Source: Amphiura filiformis (taxonomy: Eukaryota; Echinodermata; Ophiuroidea; Amphilepidida; Amphiuridae). Taken from it: a stretch of DNA of 64,000 nucleotides. The stretch covers positions 30,439,382-30,503,381 of the forward strand of contig NC_092629.1 in NCBI RefSeq assembly GCF_039555335.1, read 5' to 3'. Below, piece by piece: positions 60,001 to 64,000 of the stretch. The translations under genes were made by a program, and so were the position numbers. The notes under the pieces are model-generated. The model worked only from the letters and a program-made list of their open reading frames with translations, was not told the DNA's origin and made no database searches. Each line of letters begins with the position of its first letter. The first letter of the stretch is position 1.

Positions 60001-62195
60001 GAAACATTAAATAACGTTTTTCTGCTGCGCTTATTTTTGAGGTGATATACCTACTAATATACATAATACTTTTAGCTATTTCTTGATTTTTTTACTTTCA
60101 CAAATTTTACATCTATTTCTGCCTTCTTGTGGTAATTTTTATTATATAAACTGCATATTTGTGTGCACATTGAGGACGCAATTTACATTTTAATTACATT
60201 TAATTCACCTAATAATATGAGTTACACATTTCATTTTATAATAAAAAGTAGTTTGAACATTTTCTCACTATATGTTACTCATTTTTATGATGTTTTAATG
60301 CCAATTTACAAGTGTCAACCCCTTGTAAGTATGCAAACAAGATTAAAGATCAACAGCGAAATAGGTGTTCAACCTTTGCTTAAAAATGAATACAAATCAA
60401 ACAACATTTCATATGACATAGGGTCTTTTTAGACTTACTTGTTTCATCCATGCACTAATTTTCAATTGTTGAGCACGCTCGTCCTGTTTGAAAAATAAAG
60501 TAAGAGACGAATTGAGAAAATTTTGGACGTTAAGGCCTCAATACCAATGAAAAAAATCTCCATTAACAAAGGCATAACTATGAGAGCTTAAAAGTGGCCG
60601 TGATAAGTCGAGATAAATATTCAAGAAGGTAAGATGACATAGTCCTGTCATCTCCTGTTCTCGTCCCTCGACTTACTAATTATCTCGACTTCTCTGTGGT
60701 ACTTTTAAGCTTCCATACACAGCATTATACATGATCTTTCAATACATACGTTAACATTAATACATCGTGTAACTAATCATGCGTATATGTGTGGCAGATT
60801 GAATGAGTTACATTGTGTACTGATTTTGTCTTACAATGAGATTAAGTTGGCACGTTGGCAGAATTAACACCACTAACATTCCTCCTGGTGGACAGTTTCA
60901 TTCCAGGAAAAAAACACCTTTTCCTGTCAATACCACACTTAGCATGTATGTTACCTCGGATGAAAGAAGTAAATTAAGCCCACGGGCCACATCATTCTAG
61001 TTCCCCTTAAATCCGGGATTGGGCCCAAATCCTAACATTCCACCAACATCCTTAATACCTCATGTTTACAGGCTTAGAATGTTATGGAACTAGTTTATTT
61101 AATCTTCAAATTATATACCGATATCGGTTGACAAATGTGCACAACAACATATCGATAATACATTAAACCGAGTAACCATGTGACCAAAAATGACCCATAT
61201 ATAAAATGACGAAATGATACAATACATCCATGTGTCATTACGGTCATTTTACAATTTCAAAGGTGCCTGTATGTTCATTGAAGCATAATGATCAAAATAC
61301 TAGGGGTCACTGCAAAAGTAAACTTGAGTCTAAGACGGCGGCCAAATTCGCAAACGGGTCATTCCATACTAACTTAATACAGACTGAGTGTACACATAAC
61401 CTCTTGAATGTTGTTCTGCCAATGGAGCTTTTGTGCTTCCCAAGGAGAAGTCCCAAGAAAAAAAAATTGCCAAAAAATTGCTATAATCCATTCATAGTGC
61501 TTTGTAATCTGTGTTGTTTTTGTGCTCTCATATTCGACGTGTTCAAAGGGATAGGAATACTGACATGAATCTTCTCAGGTGAGGCACTAGGGACAACCCA
61601 GCGTTTTACAGAAAACATTTGAATGTCGAGTTATAAAGGGTATAAACACGTTTTAATAATTAATTAACGTTCAAAAACATTTTGGAAAACGTGATGCAAA
61701 ACATTCTAACAGAATACTATCTAGCTATTGACAAAATATTTTGCCAAAATGTGTGATCAAAATAGTTTTCCAATAACGTTTTGAAAACGTATTCAAGACC
61801 TTTATATAACCCGATATTTAAATGTTATTAAAACGTTTTGAATAAAGGTTTTAAGAATATTTTTGAATTTGCTAAGAAGGCCATTAAACCAACTAGGTGT
61901 AAATTGCCGATGTGACAAAATCGGACCGTCCTCCTTTAAACTCACTGAAAATCTGAAAAAAAAACAATGCTTCGTGTTACGGGTTATGTTGGTTTGGGTC
62001 ACAAATTAAAACAAAAGGAGGGGGGACATCAACAACTACTTACAAATTTAATGACCTGTGCTATTAGAAGTCTCAGCTGGATTTGGACTGATGTAGTCAG
62101 ATTTCTTACTGGACGCAAAGAAGGCGCTCCATACGCATCAAGTAAGTCTTGTAAAAGACGCTTGTGTGGTGTTTCTATTCCATTTCCGTGAATTC
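40067..62195 (-). CDS. Nicotinic acetylcholine receptor subunit, alpha-type (six exons, lacks signal-peptide exon)
   Basis: Cation channel subunit of the Cys-loop family at the plasma membrane. In transcript order the exons are 62195-62044, 60483-60439, 57110-57001, 44812-44590, 42415-42100 and 40515-40067. All are GT-AG with matching phases, giving about 431 residues. The 45-bp and 110-bp exons have exactly the sizes of exons 3 and 4 of vertebrate receptor genes. Seen in order: PHKRLLQDLL, loop D W in AWMKQTWTDEFLRWN, loop A IWIPDITLYEN, the 13-residue Cys-loop with FPFD, SWKHD (loop B), GNGVWDL, vicinal ACCHHP, M1, M2 with GEK before it and Leu at 9', M3, a short cytoplasmic loop, M4 and stop. 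N-glycosylation sequons: NLT, NQS and NVT. The CC pair makes it alpha-type, but the usual loop-C tyrosines are replaced (Phe before ACC, Ile after HHP). The signal peptide exon was not found. Confidence 0.92.
40778..41331. mobile_element. hAT-type MITE with exact 8-bp duplication (inside nAChR intron)
   Basis: Ends CAGGGCCGGATTTACC and GGTAAATCCGGCCCTG, flanked on both sides by TTGAGATA (40770-40777 and 41332-41339). The inner arms are GC-rich (GGGGGCCCTGGGCC). There is no transposase. It hosts a second palindromic element at 41025-41232. Confidence 0.93.
41025..41232. mobile_element. Foldback element nested in the hAT MITE
   Basis: Two ~87-base arms, inverse to each other almost without mismatch, from AGGCCTCGTATCCATAGG to its inverse, around a centre of about 35 bases. 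The near-perfect arms suggest recent insertion. The short frames read on both strands come from this palindrome and are not genes. Confidence 0.85.
41562..41678. repeat. CAGA/CAAA microsatellite
   Basis: Interrupted runs of ACAGACAGACAG and ACAAACAAACAA over about 115 bp in a receptor intron. Confidence 0.9.
42100..42415 (-). CDS. nAChR exon: loop C, M1 and M2
   Basis: Acceptor TTCTCGTTCAG, donor GTGAGA. Encodes VFHGNGVWDLVDV, VDFACCHHPIAF, LKRESGFYIFNIVIPCILLA (start of M1), CLPHDSGEKISFG and TTNLLALILYQQLIADSMPP (M2 and after). Glu at -1' and Asp at 20' predict a cation-selective pore. Confidence 0.94.
42700..43390. repeat. Inverted-arm repeat in nAChR intron
   Basis: The words CTCTGAAAAGTGGTACGTA and CTACCACTTTTAAGAG, and GTTATAAACTTACTGTAC and GTACCGTAAGTTTATAGC, face each other. 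The left half is related to 39100-39340. Probably a diverged MITE. Confidence 0.5.
43391..44589. other. nAChR intron, nothing recognised
   Basis: Intron sequence with a GC-richer patch at 44000-44110 (CGCTCAGCGGTGTGCCGCTC). No exon or mobile element is seen. Confidence 0.5.
44590..44812 (-). CDS. nAChR exon: Cys-loop region
   Basis: Acceptor TTTCTCCAG, donor GTATGT. Completes the Asn codon begun in the previous exon (LYE-N). Encodes VNGAFEQYKP, DGNVTWYAPVILTTSC, the Cys-loop KVKVRYFPFDSQSC and the loop-B segment FASWKHDMSQLDI. Confidence 0.94.
44994..45050. repeat. TGAT microsatellite
   Basis: About 13 perfect TTGA/TGAT units. Confidence 0.95.
45832..46060. repeat. Inverted copy of the repeat at 19930-20225
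   Basis: Shares ATTCCCAAAATTTCAG, TTTTGCGTTTG and GAAATATTTTGTA in reverse orientation with the element in gene A intron 2. Both are old, diverged copies of one dispersed family. Confidence 0.7.
46150..46442 (-). pseudogene. LINE C-terminal fragment beyond the MITE insertion
   Basis: Continues the reverse transcriptase protein after the insertion: VGATTMFHRIFYGNAPELL, RSFIPSTARTWNALPPHI and FKKEVNSYL. The W-N-x-L-P motif is typical of the tail of CR1/Jockey proteins. Confidence 0.85.
46463..46921. mobile_element. MITE inserted in the LINE
   Basis: Ends TTGTTTGATGT and ACATCAAACAA. It interrupts the LINE protein between LAHRR and VGATTM. The left 40 bases match 19885-19925 and, less well, 58515-58560. 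The target duplication is not clear. Confidence 0.75.
46914..48262 (-). pseudogene. LINE reverse transcriptase, frameshifted
   Basis: RNA-directed DNA polymerase motifs in order: NKASGPDGIPTLVL, NYRPISLLPVLSKIMEKL, QFGFRAGHSTSDAL, LDISKAFDRVWH (motif A), PQGSILGPLLFIIFIDDI (motif B) and LYADDVTLM (motif C, YADD). The frame is lost near 47228 and resumes at 47174 with LLRRAAPYLVPAQRAIIYKS and YASTTWLGATP, ending at LAHRR where a MITE is inserted. A 16-bp tandem duplication (ACCATTACTGAAGTCA) at about 48225-48260 accounts for the shift at the 5' end. Confidence 0.9.
48247..49689 (-). pseudogene. LINE AP-type endonuclease with nonsense codon
   Basis: Begins with NIWLTNIRGLRTNKGQLEARI and PDIILIDESKLD (catalytic Asn and Glu positions). 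A TAG follows at about 49303 after DDSHFI, and the same frame continues with GWGGCLIYHRNGLPI, LAGDFNCHHREWL and SSDHYLVQ, the usual GDFN and SDH catalytic motifs. The downstream part is the spacer to the reverse transcriptase. Translated in vivo only if the stop is read through, which is unlikely. Confidence 0.88.
50051..51012. other. nAChR intron with a palindromic MITE
   Basis: 50051-50350 may be LINE 5' UTR. 50757-50898 is a small inverted-end element (ATTAGACGGAGGCGCCG and its inverse CGGCGCCTACGCCTAAT). 50925-50945 carries GCCGTGGACGGTCAC, the inverse of the element end at 14149. Confidence 0.55.
51013..51089. repeat. Hairpin with ~35-bp stem
   Basis: TTGAAAAATATTCAAAGTGC...TTATGA and its inverse around GTTTTTTGCTCAAAAAC. 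CAGACCTG stands on both sides (50993 and 51091), which could be an 8-bp target duplication of a slightly larger insertion. Confidence 0.8.
51133..54150. mobile_element. 3 kb inverted-end element packed with degenerate tandem repeats
   Basis: The left end TAGTACGGTGAAGTTGGCTC and right end GAGCCAATTTCACCGTGCT are inverted arms of about 65 bp, continuing inward through AGAGATTAGACATTC and GAATATTACACTT. The inside is many diverged copies of a unit with CCAGGACACGTGACCGGTGTAG, GCGAAATAACGAATGTCTAAAAA and AAAATGGTGTCGAATG, at irregular spacing (about 80-270 bp). The repeated CACGTG is an E-box core. A separate MITE with TTTCACTAAACT ends (about 53517-53680) is inserted in it. Confidence 0.75.
54484..54660. 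repeat. TTAA-family arm fragment
   Basis: Begins TTAAGGGGTGTGGTGAACGT and continues with ATGAGAGCACATCAGACATA and GAATTGCATTCT, matching the left arm of the element at 6875. It is truncated by sequence of the AACGTTTT family. Confidence 0.75.
55152..56149 (+). mobile_element. Tc1/mariner-type element, degenerate
   Basis: Terminal repeats CAGGGTGTCCCAGAATGAT and its inverse, each flanked by TA. Inside is the broken N-terminal part of a transposase. Another fragment of the family begins at 31323. Confidence 0.85.
55635..56038 (+). pseudogene. Transposase N-terminal DNA-binding remnant
   Basis: Readable pieces are FTVQQRGFLSKTYWQTGSYVE, then after a frame change YNVKKFDEHGTVRNRQ, GARKTARTRANIAAVRQALR and NPNSSCRRNAVPNIPRSSF. 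This is the helix-turn-helix pattern (fT..ER...v..Y...gS...aqr.F, then kF...Gtv....sGr.rtaRt.eNi..V...) of mariner-like transposases. The catalytic DDE part is missing or unreadable, and frames are broken. Confidence 0.7.
56790..56817. repeat. Poly-T run
   Basis: About 28 consecutive T. It could be the poly-A tail of a reverse-oriented retroposed sequence; no such sequence was recognised beside it. Confidence 0.8.
57001..57110 (-). CDS. nAChR 110-bp exon (loop A)
   Basis: Acceptor TTCATTTTAG, donor GTGAGT. Encodes TWTDEFLRWNQSEYDG and SQIWIPDITLYE. The size equals exon 4 of vertebrate receptor genes. Too short to be found as a long frame; located by motif. Confidence 0.94.
57111..60438. other. 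nAChR intron with a few repeats
   Basis: Apart from the MITE at 57837-57987 and a fragment of the TTGTTTGATG family at 58515-58560, the intron is AT-rich with no recognisable content. Confidence 0.6.
57837..57987 (-). mobile_element. 151-bp MITE carrying a tRNA-like A box
   Basis: Ends TACCGTAAAAACT and its inverse. On the - strand it contains TGCTCAGTTGGTAAAGCGCC followed by GGACTTTG, which matches the D-arm/A-box and anticodon-stem start of a tRNA. The rest of a tRNA is missing. A second copy lies at 62539-62789. Confidence 0.75.
60439..60483 (-). CDS. nAChR 45-bp exon (loop D)
   Basis: Acceptor TTTTTCAAACAG, donor GTAAGT. Encodes DERAQQLKISAWMKQ, the counterpart of the DEKNQ...WL.Q exon 3 of vertebrate receptors, exactly 45 bp and phase 0 on both sides. 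Confidence 0.92.
60484..62043. other. nAChR intron
   Basis: Contains a loose inverted pair (AGAGCTTAAAAGTGG near 60597 and ACTTTTAAGCTTCC near 60700) and part of an AACGTTTT-family MITE at 61605-61880. The - strand frame at 61802-62002 and the + frame at 61230-61568 show no domain. Confidence 0.55.
62044..62195 (-). CDS. nAChR exon 2 (start of mature N-terminus)
   Basis: Donor GTAAGT; acceptor probably TTTTTTTACACAAAG, leaving two bases of a split codon. Encodes IHGNGIETPHKRLLQDLLDA, YGAPSLRPVRNLTTSVQIQL and RLLIAQVIKF. The earlier exon should carry the signal peptide and would lie beyond 62250 or outside the window. Confidence 0.88.
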
Positions 62196-62538
62196 CTTTG
62201 TGTAAAAAAATCATAAAAATGTCCATTAAAGCTCTTCTATGTTTGTACATCCAAGCACAGAAACTGTACAAGTACTTCGGAATGTTGGCCCTTTTTTGTC
62301 ATAAGCGAGACTGAGACGGTGATCTGCAGCAAGTCATGACAGAGCTTTGAATCCTTGAGATCTGGAAAAAATAATTTTGGATTTATATAAATACAAAATT
62401 ATTTTTATGACGACCTCGTTGATAGACTTTATCATAGAATCCTGAAAGTCTGAATCTACCTAAGTCCTCGCCTCATTAACTTTGATGGGCATTGCGTTCC
62501 AGTCATTCAATCTAATCTGATCTAATCTAAAATAAATA

Positions 62539-62789
62539 TACCGTTAAAACACGATAGTCAGTATATGTGCTTACTATTAAGCGCTTTTAAAACATGCAAA
62601 CATGAAGAGCCCCATCCACAAAAGTGTAAAGGATTTTGAGCAAATCATCGATACACATAGTTATATACGAACAAGTAAACCTGCACATGTGTGTCTCAGC
62701 CCCTTTAGCTCAGTTGGTAAAGCGCCGGACTTGGGTACAATTTCATGTTGTCAAAAGCGCTCGATAGTAACTATCGAGGTTTTACGGTA
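62539..62789 (+). mobile_element. Second tRNA-A-box MITE
   Basis: Ends TACCGTTAAAACACGATAGT and ACTATCGAGGTTTTACGGTA. It contains GCCCCTTTAGCTCAGTTGGT and AAAGCGCCGGACTTGG, a nearly perfect 5' half of a tRNA, followed by unrelated sequence. Shared words with the copy at 57837 include CGAACAAGTAAACCTGCA upstream of the A box. Confidence 0.75.
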
Positions 62790-62997
62790 ATCTTCAATAA
62801 CATCATATAAAGATTTAAAGGCTTAATGTACGATTTCCTTCAAATTTTAAATTTGTCAATATATACTCAAAATGCTGAAATAATACTAGTAATAATTATC
62901 GGGAATGGTTTCTGTTAATTTTGAGCTGAAATAACGAGGTAAAGTGAAAGAAACACTGCTTGTTATTTTGGCCGTTTAACACGCAGTTCTATGGGAG

Positions 62998-63036
62998 GAC
63001 ATAAAGTCATAATTCTTTGAATTATGACTTTATGTC
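62998..63036. repeat. Perfect 18-bp stem hairpin
   Basis: GACATAAAGTCATAATTC, loop TTT, and the exact inverse. The related repeat at 17500-17775 lacks it, so it is an insertion or expansion specific to this copy. Confidence 0.85.
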
Positions 63037-63954
63037 GAACTTTGCTCTGTTAACCTACAAACACAAGAAATTTGGCTGATTCCATTTAGGTGCAAGTTGT
63101 GACATGTGTAAACATTACAAATATGCCAAAAAATCAGGTTTAAAAAAAATTAACCGAATTCATATTGTAAGATCGTACATTATGACTTTAACCCTCGTCC
63201 TATAAGGAAAGGAATCCCCTAATTATGTTACACGTTACACCCAAATGACTTAAACTAATCGTAGATCAATTATTTGTGCTCGTTTTAACCAACCACGTAA
63301 CTATGAGGCAAATCAAACTATAAAATTTGACCATTAGTGTGAGGAGCGCTCAGTACAATAAAATCCACTTTCCTTTTTTTTAAATATTATTATTGGCTTT
63401 AACAGCAAGAGTTATAGAAATACACATGTAATTATTGGATTTCTGGACTCATTTCGTATAAGATCAATGACGTATACAGTATACTGCATTTTTTAGCAGC
63501 TTAAATTAGAAAAATATGGCTCATGCTTCGCCATTCGCCGTCATGAAACTGGAATGTTTGAAATTAACACCAAATTAACACAGTTTTTTGTAACAGTTAA
63601 GGTACGACACACACTCGCCCCAACACCCAACCAGCAAACACTCCTAGTGTACATACTAGTACCACCAAATCATCACAGACATTCTACTCGCGTTATTGAA
63701 TTCCGATTCAGATTACATGCAACAAAAGGTAGAGCTAGATTCAATTAATCGATTTATTTGTTTCTGACCTCTTTTTACAATTAAATTGAAGTACTTTATT
63801 AAGTTAATTTCATGAATGAAATCACCACTGAGTCACATCATGTTGGAAAGATGCACGATACATGAAGAAATAATACATATTTTTAACACGGAAGCTAGCT
63901 ATGACGTTGACGATTTGGTTGTAAAAAATAATAACATTGAAAATACCATTAATA

Positions 63955-63956
63955 TC

Positions 63957-64000
<44 letters not shown>
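63955..64000. repeat. TAA microsatellite at window end
   Basis: Perfect TAA/ATA trinucleotide repeat running off the window. Confidence 0.95.

Larger units (their letters stand above)
62790..64000. repeat. Repeat-bearing end of the window
   Basis: 62860-63190 is the second copy of the repeat at 17500-17775. A perfect hairpin lies at 62998-63036. 63420-63460 has a TTATTGGATTTCTG word shared with 26430. The window ends in a TAA/ATA microsatellite (63955-64000). The signal-peptide exon of the receptor was sought here and not found. Confidence 0.55.

Noticed and set aside
61230-61568. 112-aa + strand frame
   Set aside because: No recognisable domain and an ordinary composition for AT-rich DNA; it lies antisense within a receptor intron.
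62698-62790. tRNA gene
   Set aside because: Only the 5' half (acceptor start, D arm, A box) is present; the anticodon arm, T arm and 3' acceptor are absent. It lies within an inverted-end element.
62800-64000. Signal-peptide exon of the receptor
   Set aside because: No - strand ATG followed by a hydrophobic stretch and a phase-1 donor could be convincingly identified.

Overview
The window is animal nuclear DNA: AT-rich, with spliced genes, GT-AG introns and many transposons. The best guess at the source is a marine invertebrate, possibly an echinoderm or hemichordate. That guess rests on the mix of a vertebrate-style nicotinic receptor exon layout, Spaetzle/neurotrophin-like cystine-knot genes and dense families of miniature inverted-repeat elements; no ribosomal or mitochondrial marker is present to settle it.

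Three spliced protein-coding genes can be supported. Two are tandem paralogues on the + strand, A (TATA box at 16083, coding exons 17949-18246, 19101-19428, 23151-23372; 258 aa) and B (TATA box at 32224, coding exons 34840-35110, 35411-35717, 36081-36302; 242 aa). Each encodes a signal peptide, an acidic/proline-rich pro-region and a C-terminal seven-cysteine domain that resembles the Spaetzle/nerve-growth-factor cystine knot. They lie in a segmental tandem duplication that also copies the promoter, a non-coding first exon and several kb of upstream DNA. Copy A keeps a furin-type RYKR site ahead of the knot; copy B has lost it. The third gene, on the - strand, is a nicotinic acetylcholine receptor subunit. 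Six exons between 62195 and 40067 cover everything but the signal peptide: ligand-binding domain, Cys-loop, vicinal CC pair, four membrane helices and stop.

Layout: 1-5850 holds a hAT-type MITE, a 2.6 kb satellite with a higher-order 82/43-bp structure and a cluster of GAGTCA motifs. 6244-10029 is a nest of transposons (a TA-flanked element split at a TTAA site by two TTAA elements). 10164-13421 is a 3.26 kb inverted-end element with an exact 9-bp target duplication, carrying two tandem arrays, one of them with nuclear-receptor DR1 motifs. 13.5-23.5 kb is duplication block A, 23.6-29.9 kb is repeat-filled spacer, and 29.9-36.4 kb is block B. 36.4-40 kb is repeat-rich spacer. 40-62.2 kb is the receptor gene; its 12.2 kb intron holds a broken Jockey/CR1-like LINE, a 3 kb inverted-end element filled with degenerate tandem repeats, and a mariner-type element nested in a MITE. 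62.2-64 kb holds a MITE with a tRNA-like A box and further repeats.

Most of the remaining DNA is repeat or shows nothing recognisable. No rRNA gene, intact tRNA, CRISPR array or intact transposase is visible.
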